This document shows, one piece after another, positions 15,412 through 23,081 of a DNA stretch of 59,596 bases; within the stretch, counting starts at the first letter, position 1, and every line of letters starts with the position of its first letter. Below the pieces are notes generated by a model. That model did no database searches, was not told the DNA's origin, and worked only from the letters and a program-made list of their open reading frames with translations. The position numbers and the translations under genes were made by a program. The stretch is from a virus. The stretch spans positions 1-59,596 of IMG/VR virus record IMGVR_UViG_3300047163_000012; one strand, 5' to 3'.

Positions 15412-16485
15412 TCAATATGAAATCGTGACATTCGGGATTTTCCCGTCGGCAATCGCGCGAACGATCAAGTCGCCGTAAGGAATTTTCGGACCGACGATCG
15501 CGTCGATCGCCTTCGCGGCTGCCGCGTTCTTGGCATCGCGGTTTGCCTTATCTTTCGCGCGGGCTGCGGCAGCGTCGTCGTCGGCTTTTTTCTGCGCCGC
15601 GACGCGCGCTTTTTCGTCAGCGACGGCCTTTGCAGCGGCATCCCTTGCGCGCTGTTCGGCTGCCAGCCTTTCCCGCTCTGCCGTGGCGGCACGCTCTGCG
15701 GCTGCCGTAGCTTCACGGGCAGCGGCTTCCTCGCGTTCCCTTGCCTTTGCAATCTCGGCAGCGGCGACGCGGGCGGCTTCCTCGGCTTCACGCGCGGCCT
15801 TGTCTTCGGCTTCTTTCCGGGCGGCGTCAGCGGCTTCGCGCGCGATCCGGTCTTCGTTTTCCTTTTTGATGCGTTCGGCTTCTGCGGCGCGGAAGGCTTC
15901 CAGTTCGGCACGTTCGGCTTCGCGTTGCGTCTGCGCCGTCAGCTTCGAATTCAGCGATCGCATCGTGTCAGCGAATGCCAGTTCGGCGCGCGCTTGGAAT
16001 TCCTGCCAGTCGCGGCCTTCGGCGCGCCACTGTTCGACGATAGCGATCCGGGCTGCAATGATCGACGCCGACGGTTCTGACGACTCGAATCCGACAGCCG
16101 CAGCAATCTCGGCAAGCTTGGCTTCGTGCGCAGCGACGCGAGTCGCTTCTTTCGCTTCGAAATCGTCAAGCGGCTTGCGCGCCGCCTTCTGCAAATCTTC
16201 AAGACGATCCCAAAGCCGGGCGCGTTCCGCGTCGATCTTTTTCACGCGCTGCTTTGTCTCGGCGACAAGTTCTTTCCCTAACGCTTCGATGCCGGTCTTC
16301 GTCTTCGCGATCTTGAAGGCGAACGATCTGATCGCTTCGCGCCCGGCAGGCGTCGAAACGTCCGGCTTGAACGCATCGACTTCGGCTTGGACGCGGCGGA
16401 TCACCGCATCGACGCCGCCGTCGTCAACGAAGATCGCGACCGGCGTCAGGGATTCAATAGCGACAAGGGCGTTCTGATCAGACAT
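15412..16485 (-). CDS. Long Ala/Glu/Lys coiled-coil protein (TolA-like low complexity)
   Basis: 357 residues. Residues 1-185 are a less biased helical domain (DGGVDAVIRRVQAEVDAFKP; SFAFKIAKTKTGIEALGKEL). Residues 190-320 are a continuous charged heptad region rich in Ala, Glu, Arg and Lys. The last 35 residues form a small conserved-looking end (IPYGDLIVRAIADGKIPNV). Database hits to TolA in such proteins reflect composition only. Similar genes stand next to recT/exonuclease modules in other phages, so a role in recombination or replication is inferred. Confidence 0.7.
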   Translation of the reverse strand: MSDQNALVAIESLTPVAIFVDDGGVDAVIRRVQAEVDAFKPDVSTPAGREAIRSFAFKIAKTKTGIEALGKELVAETKQRVKKIDAERARLWDRLEDLQKAARKPLDDFEAKEATRVAAHEAKLAEIAAAVGFESSEPSASIIAARIAIVEQWRAEGRDWQEFQARAELAFADTMRSLNSKLTAQTQREAERAELEAFRAAEAERIKKENEDRIAREAADAARKEAEDKAAREAEEAARVAAAEIAKAREREEAAAREATAAAERAATAERERLAAEQRARDAAAKAVADEKARVAAQKKADDDAAAARAKDKANRDAKNAAAAKAIDAIVGPKIPYGDLIVRAIADGKIPNVTISY

Positions 16486-16486
16486 T

Positions 16487-16987
16487 TCAGGTTCTTTCGA
16501 ATCGCTTGTAAAGTTCGCGCTGCGCTTGCGGATCGTCGCGATAGTTTTTCGATCCGTTACGGATACGAATGAAGCCGGACGGCTTCTGCGGGATGCGTGT
16601 CGGCGCGATGTATTGGACTATCCCCGCACCGAATGCGCAGATCAGGATCACGGCGAACAACCGCGCGAGTGAAGCGCGGCGTTCGGTTTCCGTGATCCGA
16701 TCGGCTTCGATTGATTCGGCAGACGCCGGGATGCAGGTGCGGCACTGTTCGTCGATATAATTCACTTCGTTCGGCGAAACGGTCAGATAAAAATTGCGCT
16801 TCAAGACGACGACATCGCGATCGTCGGTGTTCGGCGGTTCGATACGTTCTTTCGCGACGACTGTCGCGCCGAACATATTCAATCGCGGCTGTTCTTTCGC
16901 GATCGCTGCCACGCAAGCGAAAATCAGAAAAACGCCCGCAGCGGTAACGACGGGAAAAAATCTGTGCATCGCTGACATGGTGTCCAT
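16487..16987 (-). CDS. Unknown two-TM protein with a periplasmic loop
   Basis: 166 residues. An N-terminal hydrophobic helix (FFPVVTAAGVFLIFACVAAI) and a second helix (LFAVILICAFGAGIVQYIAP) enclose a polar loop with C-R-T-C. Topology suggests an inner-membrane protein with a periplasmic loop. In-frame ATGs at 16978 and 16969 are alternative starts. The function is unknown. Confidence 0.6.
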   Translation of the reverse strand: MDTMSAMHRFFPVVTAAGVFLIFACVAAIAKEQPRLNMFGATVVAKERIEPPNTDDRDVVVLKRNFYLTVSPNEVNYIDEQCRTCIPASAESIEADRITETERRASLARLFAVILICAFGAGIVQYIAPTRIPQKPSGFIRIRNGSKNYRDDPQAQRELYKRFERT

Positions 16988-16990
16988 CGG

Positions 16991-17356
16991 CTATCCGATC
17001 GCGCTGTCAAGCTTTTCCAAGGCCGCGTCGATCGCGTGCGACGCGACGACAGCTTCGGTCGAAAGGCGAACGAACGTTTCGACGCGCGCGCGGGCCGCGC
17101 TGTTTTCGGCGGTCAGACGGCTGCGGATCGCGTCAAGCTTCGTCTGCAATTCGTCAAGGCGGCGCGTGACGCTGCCATGAACGTCCGTCAAAGCGATTCC
17201 GACTTGCTGCACAAGCCGATCGACGACGATGTCCGCAGACGATGCGCCGCCGCGCGTGATCGCCGCGACGGCAGCGTCGCCACTTGGCAGCGCCGTTTTC
17301 TTTCCATCGGCGGCAAGAACGTCAGCCATTTCGGCAGCCATATCTAGATTCGTCAT
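16991..17356 (-). CDS. Unknown helical protein
   Basis: 121 residues, Ala-rich, with a long predicted coiled coil (SVTRRLDELQTKLDAIRSRL). It lies 3 bp upstream of the two-TM gene. The function is unknown. Confidence 0.6.
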   Translation of the reverse strand: MTNLDMAAEMADVLAADGKKTALPSGDAAVAAITRGGASSADIVVDRLVQQVGIALTDVHGSVTRRLDELQTKLDAIRSRLTAENSAARARVETFVRLSTEAVVASHAIDAALEKLDSAIG

Positions 17357-17373
17357 TTGTGGTTTCCTACAGG

Positions 17374-17790
17374 TTATGTGGCGCGATTGATTTCGGACCG
17401 GATGCGTTCAAGAACGCGCTTCTGCACACGTTCGCGGATGATCCCGGCTTCTGCGTGATTTTCTTTCGCGCGCTGATTTCCGATCCAAGTGATCGACTGA
17501 CGACGCGCGGCTTCGGTCGCGACTGATTCGGCTTCGCGCTCGGCTGGCGTATATCCGGCAGCGACTTCGCGTTGAAAGCGCGGCCATACGAAAACTTCAT
17601 GCTGTTCGCCGGATGCGCGCGCCGCATGGTCGCGAATCACTTCGCGGGCGAAGCGCGCCTTCGCATACGGTCCGCAGAGCATCCGATTCGATTCGAAATA
17701 GGCGGCGCGGCGTTCAAAATCTTCGCGCCGAACGGTGCGAAGCTTGCTGCGATTGATCGTGCCGTTTTCGTTGCAGTAAGTGAGGGACAT
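17374..17790 (-). CDS. Unknown Arg-rich early protein
   Basis: 138 residues starting MSLTYCNENGTINRSKLRTV. It is helical and strongly charged, with RREDFERRAAYFESNRMLCG and AAGYTPAEREAESVATEAAR. It is the second gene downstream of the divergent control region. The function is unknown. Confidence 0.6.
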   Translation of the reverse strand: MSLTYCNENGTINRSKLRTVRREDFERRAAYFESNRMLCGPYAKARFAREVIRDHAARASGEQHEVFVWPRFQREVAAGYTPAEREAESVATEAARRQSITWIGNQRAKENHAEAGIIRERVQKRVLERIRSEINRAT

Positions 17791-17861
17791 GGGTCAGACT
17801 CCCGTCTTGGGTGTCTGCAATTGATCCGGTTTCTTTCGGAGTGTCAACGAATAATTTCGGG

Positions 17862-18059
17862 TTATTCCGGCTTCTGACCGGACACCGCCGCTTTAATGGC
17901 GTCGATTCTTTCGATCAGTTCGGCTCCTGTAAGATGCGCGATCGCGTTCCAATTGATGCCTAGAGCGCGCGGATTTAACCCTAATGCGCGTGGATTTTGC
18001 TTTAACGCCCGTAAATTTGTGCCATCGGCGCGGCTTCGTTTTCGGCTTTTTCGTTTCAT
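17862..18059 (-). CDS. Small basic protein with four 7-residue repeats
   Basis: 65 residues. After a very basic start (MKRKSRKRSRADGT) it reads four tandem 7-residue units: NLRALKQ, NPRALGL, NPRALGI, NWNAIAH. The repeat is visible in the DNA as three to four degenerate 21-bp units. It ends in a helix, LTGAELIERIDAIKAAVSG. It is the first gene of the long minus operon, next to the control region, so a DNA-binding or regulatory job is possible. Confidence 0.55.
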   Translation of the reverse strand: MKRKSRKRSRADGTNLRALKQNPRALGLNPRALGINWNAIAHLTGAELIERIDAIKAAVSGQKPE

Positions 18060-18286
18060 TTCAGATTCGCGCGTAGCTACAGTAAGAAGCTATCAGTGAA
18101 GGCGCTTTTAGAGCGCCTTCCAGTTCTGAAACCTTTGCAAAGCAAGTTTTCACCCTGATCCCTCTTTACCGGAAGTTTAACGGCGGCGGGTTTGCCCCAC
18201 GTCCCGGCGCGGATCAAGCCTGAATTTTTTCGGTGTGGAAAAGATCGCGCTTGCAAAACCGAAAATTTTCCGCATACCTTCGCGAA
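18060..18286. promoter_or_regulatory. Divergent early control region
   Basis: 227 bp between the first minus-strand gene (18059) and the first plus-strand gene (18287). It holds a perfect 9-bp inverted repeat at 18098-18120 (GAAGGCGCT / AGCGCCTTC, 5-base spacer), a 10-bp palindrome CTTTGCAAAG at 18133-18142, and GTAGCTAC near 18073. Rightward, TTGCAA (18251-18256) stands 17 bp from ATACCT (18274-18279), a weak promoter candidate only a few bases from the ATG, which would make the first message nearly leaderless. I see no confident leftward promoter. Confidence 0.5.
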
Positions 18287-18613
18287 ATGAAAAATCAAAA
18301 AAAGACCGGCTTCCGATCCCCGTTCCCCGCTGACGACGTGCTTCGCGGTCAAATGCTGACGCTTGCGAAGGCGTACTTGGACGCCAGCGAACAGCCCGTG
18401 TCGCTGAAAACCCTTGGCGAACGCATCATGCGCGACAGCCGGTTTTTTATTCGTCTCGACGAAGGCGACGGCAGCTTTACCGCGCCGAAATATGATCAGG
18501 TTTTGATTTGGTTTGCGCAGGAACGCGCCGAAGGCCGATCGACGATGAAATGGCCTGCCGGAATTCCTTGCCCGTCGAAGGCATATTTCAAACAGCCCGA
18601 AGCTGCGGAGTGA
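18287..18613 (+). CDS. Putative HTH regulator, first gene of the rightward early operon
   Basis: 108 residues from the ATG at 18287. The central part (PVSLKTLGERIMRDSRFFIR, then FTAPKYDQVLIWFAQE) matches the layout of short phage helix-turn-helix proteins in which a recognition-type helix is followed by a conserved W-F. Its place beside a divergent control region with inverted repeats supports a Cro-like role. The family is not firmly recognised. Confidence 0.5.
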   Translation: MKNQKKTGFRSPFPADDVLRGQMLTLAKAYLDASEQPVSLKTLGERIMRDSRFFIRLDEGDGSFTAPKYDQVLIWFAQERAEGRSTMKWPAGIPCPSKAYFKQPEAAE

Positions 18614-18619
18614 AGCGAC

Positions 18620-18958
18620 ATGAACGATCAGGCAAACGGCGCGACCGCTGAAATCCCGATCCCGGAAAAGGACAACGTCCTAGCCGCGCTTGACGCGCTT
18701 CGATCGGCCTATGTCGCTGGCGAAATCGAAGCGATCGCGTTCTGCGCTGCCAAGCCCGGTGGCGAGACAGGACCGGCGGGATGGACCGGCAAAGATGGTC
18801 AATGGGGCGCGACGCTTGGATATTCAATCCATCTTCTCGGCTTCCGTTATGACGCGATGATCTGCGCGGCTGGCGTCCCGAATGCTCCGATGATGTCCGA
18901 AGTCACTGACGATCAGCCGGAAGACGATCAGACGAATCGCGACCACGGATTAGGTTAA
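18620..18958 (+). CDS. Unknown protein
   Basis: 112 residues. N-terminal helix NVLAALDALRSAYVAGEIEA, then a beta region rich in Gly and Trp (GGETGPAGWTGKDGQWGATL), then an acidic tail. It lies 6 bp after the regulator gene. The function is unknown. Confidence 0.6.
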   Translation: MNDQANGATAEIPIPEKDNVLAALDALRSAYVAGEIEAIAFCAAKPGGETGPAGWTGKDGQWGATLGYSIHLLGFRYDAMICAAGVPNAPMMSEVTDDQPEDDQTNRDHGLG

Positions 18959-19063
18959 GCCGCGAACCCCGCCGCCGGATCGCGGCTTTCGCTTTTCTTG
19001 ATTCCGGTTTTGCGGCGGACACGCGCCCGCCGACGTGTCAGCGCGCAAACATCGGGGACTCTC

Positions 19064-19570
19064 ATGGCTAAAAAAGCCGCTGCAAAAAAACCATCCGCCA
19101 AGAAAAAATCAGACAAGCCGAAGCCTTCGACGAAGGTGATCGCGCGCACCGCCGACGGGAATCAGATCGACGCAAAAAAGCTGAAAGATTTCGTCGGCAA
19201 GATTGATCAGCTTGACGAAGCGCAATTGTCCGAACGCGGCAAGTTCATGGAACGCTGCCGCCGGATCAAAGAACAAAAAGATGTCGTCTTCGATGAGGCA
19301 AAAAACGCGGGTATCCCTTCGAAAGAATTAAAGCGCGTGATCAAGGCGCGCGCCCTTGAGAGGCAAGCCGACGCGCTGTTCAACGAACTTGAACCGGACG
19401 AACAAGAAAACTTCGAAGCGATGCGAGTCGCGCTCGGCGATTGGGATAACGAAACCCCGCTTGGCAGGTTCGCCAATGCAAACGCGCCGGGGAAATCGCA
19501 AGCTGACAAAGACGATCAGATCACGCTTCTGTCGCAGGTCGGTCGCGGTCCGCAAAAACCGAAGCATTAG
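19064..19570 (+). CDS. GapR-like (DUF2312-like) protein with Lys-rich N-terminus
   Basis: 168 residues from the ATG at 19064 (GGGGAC upstream). Residues 1-25 are a histone-H1-like Lys/Ala tail (AAAKKPSAKKKSDKPKP). Residues 38-110 read KLKDFVGKIDQLDEAQLSER, KEQKDVVFDEAKNAGIPSKE and LKRVIKARALERQ, the order expected of GapR: a coiled coil, a D-E-A-K-(N/G)-x-G turn, then a second helix. GapR is an alphaproteobacterial protein that binds overtwisted, AT-rich DNA ahead of replication and transcription. A phage copy could organise replicating DNA. The added basic tail is unusual. Confidence 0.5.
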   Translation: MAKKAAAKKPSAKKKSDKPKPSTKVIARTADGNQIDAKKLKDFVGKIDQLDEAQLSERGKFMERCRRIKEQKDVVFDEAKNAGIPSKELKRVIKARALERQADALFNELEPDEQENFEAMRVALGDWDNETPLGRFANANAPGKSQADKDDQITLLSQVGRGPQKPKH

Positions 19571-19578
19571 GCCGCGCG

Positions 19579-20130
19579 GTGGCTGTGCTCTGCGGGGAAG
19601 CGATCGGCCTTGATCTAGGCACGTTCACCGGGATTTGCCGTGGCAAACCCGGCGAATTGCCGACGCTGTCGTCGATCGACTTCGGAAAAAAAGACGACGA
19701 ACCGCATGACATCTTCGGTCGCGCAATTATTTTTTTTGCGCAGATGTTTCAGCAAAAGCCGGTGCGGCTCTTTGTCGAACAGCCGATCCCCGAATTCGCG
19801 TTAAAATCGCAAACGCAAGCGCGATCGACCGAACTTAAATATGGACTTCTTGCAATTTCGACGGGCATTGCGCGCGCGTCCGGCGTGTGCGTCGAACGCT
19901 GTCCGATCAGCACGGTTCGGAAGCATTTTCTTGGACAAGGCAATCTGAAATCGTCGATTGCGAAAGAACGTGCGTTTCAGGTTTGCACGACTCTAGGCTG
20001 GAATCCGAATAACTTCGACGAAGCCGACGCGGGCGCGGTGTGGCATTGGGGCTGCCACAAGTACGATCCTGATTCGGTGCAGATCGTCGATCCGCTTTTC
20101 TTGAACCGGGAAGCGATCAAACGAAAATGA
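19579..20130 (+). CDS. RuvC-like Holliday-junction resolvase / RNase H-fold nuclease
   Basis: 183 residues with GTG start; a second GTG two codons later is possible. The RNase H-fold acidic residues are visible: GLDLGTFTGI (first Asp), RLFVEQPI (Glu after a beta strand) and FDEADAGAVWHWG (C-terminal acidic pair). A region ARSTELKYGLLAISTGIARA forms the conserved central helix. Phage RuvC-like proteins cleave branched DNA before packaging or during recombination. It lies between the GapR-like and methyltransferase genes, with a 4-bp overlap downstream. Confidence 0.8.
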   Translation: MAVLCGEAIGLDLGTFTGICRGKPGELPTLSSIDFGKKDDEPHDIFGRAIIFFAQMFQQKPVRLFVEQPIPEFALKSQTQARSTELKYGLLAISTGIARASGVCVERCPISTVRKHFLGQGNLKSSIAKERAFQVCTTLGWNPNNFDEADAGAVWHWGCHKYDPDSVQIVDPLFLNREAIKRK

Positions 20131-20771
20131 AACCGATCGTCCCGAACACTCGGCAGCGCATGGACGGCGTGAAGATGCTTGCGCGTATGGCTGCGGCGTC
20201 GGCTGATCTTGTCTTTTTCGATCCGCAATATCGCGGCGGTCTTGATCGACTCGGTTATGGCAACGAAGGCGAGAGGCAAAAAGGTCGCGCATCATTAAAA
20301 CAGATGGACGATCGGACGATCACCGCGTTCGTCTCGGCGATCGAATTCGTCTTGAAGCCGTCGGCACATCTTATGCTTTGGTGCGACAAGTTCACGATCG
20401 TAGAACGTCGGTGGTGGACGTGGATTTTCCCCGACGATTCGCTTGAACCTGTCGATCTAATCACATGGGACAAATGCCGGATCGGTATGGGTTACAGGTC
20501 GCGCACGCAAACGGAATTCTTGCTTATCTTGCAGAAGCCGCCGAAGCGCGCGAAAGGCATTTGGACGAAGCATGACATCCCGGACAGTTGGCCGGAACAC
20601 TCCGATCGCAGCGGACATCCGCACGCGAAACCGATCCAGCTTCAAACCGAACTAATCAAGGCTTGCACGAAGCGCGGCGATCTTGTCGTCGATCCGGCAG
20701 CCGGTTCTTATTCCGTAATGGAAGCCGCGCACCGCTGCGGGCGTCAGTTCATCGGGTGCGACATTGGTTGA
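20127..20771 (+). CDS. Beta-class DNA methyltransferase (N6-A/N4-C type)
   Basis: 214 residues, ATGA overlap with the preceding gene. The catalytic motif IV is VFFDPQY at about residues 30-36 (DPQY in place of DPPY). SAM-binding motifs come at the C-terminus: HPHAKPIQLQTELIKAC, then DLVVDPAAGSYSVMEAA and FIGCDIG. That catalytic-before-SAM order marks the beta class. The stop overlaps the next gene. It may protect phage DNA from host restriction; the target site cannot be read from the sequence. Confidence 0.9.
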   Translation: MKPIVPNTRQRMDGVKMLARMAAASADLVFFDPQYRGGLDRLGYGNEGERQKGRASLKQMDDRTITAFVSAIEFVLKPSAHLMLWCDKFTIVERRWWTWIFPDDSLEPVDLITWDKCRIGMGYRSRTQTEFLLILQKPPKRAKGIWTKHDIPDSWPEHSDRSGHPHAKPIQLQTELIKACTKRGDLVVDPAAGSYSVMEAAHRCGRQFIGCDIG

Positions 20772-21009
20772 CTTCGTCTTCACGCCTGGCGCGCTGAAAC
20801 GCATCCGCGAACTTGTGAATATCAATTTGCGCGAAGTCGCGATCGCGGCGGACCTTGGCTGCGACGTTCCGACACTGCGCAAGATCGCGGCGAAGCATGG
20901 CTTGCCGCTCAAGAAACCGAACGACGACGACGATCGCGGGTCGGCGCATCGCGATCGAAAATATAACCGTTCACCTTGGGTCGATTTCAAGGGCGGCGGA
21001 AATGAATAA
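20764..21009 (+). CDS. Small HTH DNA-binding protein
   Basis: 81 residues, TTG start within the methyltransferase stop region. The HTH reads LREVAIAADLGCDVPTLRKI, followed by a basic and acidic tail. It overlaps the helicase gene by 8 bp. It could be a DNA-recognition partner of the helicase or a regulator. Confidence 0.6.
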   Translation: MVDFVFTPGALKRIRELVNINLREVAIAADLGCDVPTLRKIAAKHGLPLKKPNDDDDRGSAHRDRKYNRSPWVDFKGGGNE

Positions 21010-22861
21010 TCAGGAATCCATTCTGCGCAGCGTCTTCGGCGATCCCGATCCGCTCACTTCGACGGAAACGATCCTGCGATTCGGAACGGTGTCGCTCAAT
21101 CTCGGCACGGGAAAGCTGTTCGACTATGCCGACGATCGCGAAATGACGTTGGCGGAAGTCGTCGCGCGGCAGAAGTCAATCGGACCGAACGAAGCCGCGA
21201 CCTTCATTGAAGGCTTCGAATTCCCGGGTGACAAACCGATCGAACAGCCGCGCGCCGTGCCGCCGTGGCTGGAAACCGAAAGCTATCTGATTTCGATTCT
21301 TTCGGCGTCACCTGATCTTGTCGATCATGTCGTCGAAGACGTTGTCCCGTCGGATTTTGCGCACGATCTGCACGCGCGCCTTTATCTTTTTTATCAGGAC
21401 GCACTTGTAAACGGATCGGACATAACCGCAGCCGGGATCGCGGAGACTCTCGGCCTTGGCTGGAAAGATGATCTGTTCGGCGGATTCACTGTCGGCGCTT
21501 ATCTCGCGCACCTGATCGCGAACAGTCCGCGCCTTTCGCGCGACGATCTGATCACGGAAGCGATCGCGGCGGCGAAAGAAATCAAACGCCAAGCCGACGA
21601 AGACAACGGGATCGAACCGGAAAAAGAACCCGAACCGTATATTCCGAAGTTCGGCGCGGTGCATTGGAAAGACATGCACTCGGCGAAAGGCACACGATAC
21701 GATTACTGGATCGAAGGCGTGATTCCGGAACGCGAGTCAGTGCTGATCTATGGCGAGAGTCAGTCCGGCAAATCGTTCCTGTCAATGCACATGGCAATGT
21801 GCATCGCGCGCGGCGTGCCGTTTTTCGATCGACAGGTCACGCAAGGTCTTATGATTTATTGCGCCGTCGAAGCTGGCGAAGGTTTCTTTCAACTGCGAAT
21901 GCCGGGATATGAAAAATATCACCAAATCCCGAAGGGCGAACAGATTCCGTTCGTGTGCTTTCCAAAAAAGTTCGATCTGTATAATTCCGACACTGATGTC
22001 ATGGACCTGATTCGAGACATCGAACACGTCAAGAAAATGTATTCCGTTCCGTTCGCCGCGACCGTGATCGACACATACAACAAAGCGACGCCTGGACTCG
22101 ACGAAATCAGCGGCAAGGATGTCAGCAAAGTCGTTCACCGGATCGACATGATCCGATCTGCGACGCAAGGCGGCGTGTGGCTTGTGCATCACAAGAACGC
22201 GGCGGGCAGCGGACCGCGCGGGCACACTTCGCTTTATGCCGGGTTCGAAACTGCGCTTGAAGTCTCTCGCGATAAAGAAACGAAAGACTTCAACAAACGA
22301 GAAATCCGCAGCGTCAAGAACGCAAAACAGCGCGAAGGCGAAGACGGATCGAAATGGGATTTCGTGTTGCAGGGAATTCAGCTTGGCATTGTGAATCAGT
22401 ACGGTCGCCCGGTGTTTTCCGCCGTTGTAGAGGAACCGCAGGAATCCGAAGTGCCGACGCGCAAATTCAAGCCGGGCGCGGGCGGCTATGTGATCAAGTC
22501 TATGCGAACCCGGCTGATCTTCCGCTGTCTGTTAGAGGCGATTCGGCTGCACGGCGAAAAGCCAGCGCCAGGCGTCAAGGTGCCCGCCGGTGTCGGTCTT
22601 GTCGTTCACCGGGACCGCTGGCGTGACGTTCTCATGTCCAAGGCCGAAACTGGTCAGGACGATCCGAAAAAACGCGCGGAGAGCGTCCGCAAGGCGATCC
22701 AGCGGGCATCCGAAGCCTTCGCGGAATGGGGCATCGCTGGCGTCGATTACCCTTGGATTTGGCGGACCGCGAAGTCTGTCGAAGGCTTTCACGACACCGT
22801 TTTCAGCTTCGATCTGTTCGACAAGGTCGAAGACAAGCCGCCGCCTGACGACATCCGTTAA
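21002..22861 (+). CDS. Replicative helicase: DnaB-N domain plus RecA-type (AAA_25/RepA) ATPase
   Basis: 619 residues from the ATG at 21002 (GGCGGCGGAA upstream). Residues about 85-175 resemble the DnaB N-terminal domain (ETESYLISILSASPDLVDHV; LHARLYLFYQDALVNGSDIT). A RecA-fold core follows with Walker A GESQSGKSF at about 250-258, a Walker B-type strand (AATVIDTYN) and a VWLVHHKNAAG sensor-like motif, as in RepA/RSF1010 and AAA_25 proteins. It unwinds the replication fork. The last 120 residues are a separate domain. It is the only clear replication protein, so host polymerase and primase are needed. Confidence 0.88.
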   Translation: MNNQESILRSVFGDPDPLTSTETILRFGTVSLNLGTGKLFDYADDREMTLAEVVARQKSIGPNEAATFIEGFEFPGDKPIEQPRAVPPWLETESYLISILSASPDLVDHVVEDVVPSDFAHDLHARLYLFYQDALVNGSDITAAGIAETLGLGWKDDLFGGFTVGAYLAHLIANSPRLSRDDLITEAIAAAKEIKRQADEDNGIEPEKEPEPYIPKFGAVHWKDMHSAKGTRYDYWIEGVIPERESVLIYGESQSGKSFLSMHMAMCIARGVPFFDRQVTQGLMIYCAVEAGEGFFQLRMPGYEKYHQIPKGEQIPFVCFPKKFDLYNSDTDVMDLIRDIEHVKKMYSVPFAATVIDTYNKATPGLDEISGKDVSKVVHRIDMIRSATQGGVWLVHHKNAAGSGPRGHTSLYAGFETALEVSRDKETKDFNKREIRSVKNAKQREGEDGSKWDFVLQGIQLGIVNQYGRPVFSAVVEEPQESEVPTRKFKPGAGGYVIKSMRTRLIFRCLLEAIRLHGEKPAPGVKVPAGVGLVVHRDRWRDVLMSKAETGQDDPKKRAESVRKAIQRASEAFAEWGIAGVDYPWIWRTAKSVEGFHDTVFSFDLFDKVEDKPPPDDIR

Positions 22862-22871
22862 TTGTGGCATC

Positions 22872-22975
22872 TGTCCCGGCTTTAATGCCGGTTTCCGGGC
22901 ATTTTGTCCCGGCTGTCCCGGCAATTGTGGCGAACCTGTCCCGGTTTGGCGGAAATGTCCCGGCTTCTGTCCCGG
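22872..22975 (+). repeat. TGTCCCGG cluster I (six direct copies)
   Basis: Six exact copies in 104 bp, spaced 33, 9, 23, 19 and 12 bases start to start. The two copies at 22905/22914 form a TGTCCCGGCTGTCCCGG doublet that recurs at 28833 and, inverted and with one change, at 29256-29272. It may be an iteron set, or a binding site for the helicase or the HTH protein encoded just upstream. Confidence 0.75.
22885..22905 (+). terminator. Weak terminator candidate after the helicase gene
   Basis: ATGCCGG / CCGGGCAT with one bulged base and a TTT loop, followed by four T. It lies 24 bp past the helicase stop. Confidence 0.4.
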
Positions 22976-23081
22976 CCTATATCGTCAGGAACCGCAGGGA
23001 AGGCCGCAGGCGCGCGCCCGGCTCAAGGTCAGAATGGTCCCGGCAGATCAGGCGATGCCACGGCTGACCGCCGGGCGGCGA

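Larger units (their letters stand above)
22862..23081. other. Convergent gap with TGTCCCGG motif cluster
   Basis: 220 bp between the helicase (plus) and a minus-strand gene. It contains six direct TGTCCCGG motifs (starts 22872, 22905, 22914, 22937, 22956, 22968) and a weak hairpin at 22885-22901 followed by four T. A short in-frame stretch can be translated, but it is just Pro/Val/Ala read from the repeats, so I do not call a gene. Confidence 0.7.

Noticed and set aside
15530-16477. Plus-strand Ser/Ala-rich frame of 315 codons
   Set aside because: It mirrors the Ala/Glu/Arg coiled-coil gene on the minus strand; the Ser/Ala runs are a reading artefact.
17800-18300. CRISPR-like repeats from the 21-bp units
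   Set aside because: Only three to four degenerate units without spacers, and they are in frame inside a small gene.
22864-23067. Plus-strand 67-codon gene after the helicase
   Set aside because: The N-terminal half is only a translation of the TGTCCCGG repeats (Val-Pro-Ala) and the start has no ribosome site.
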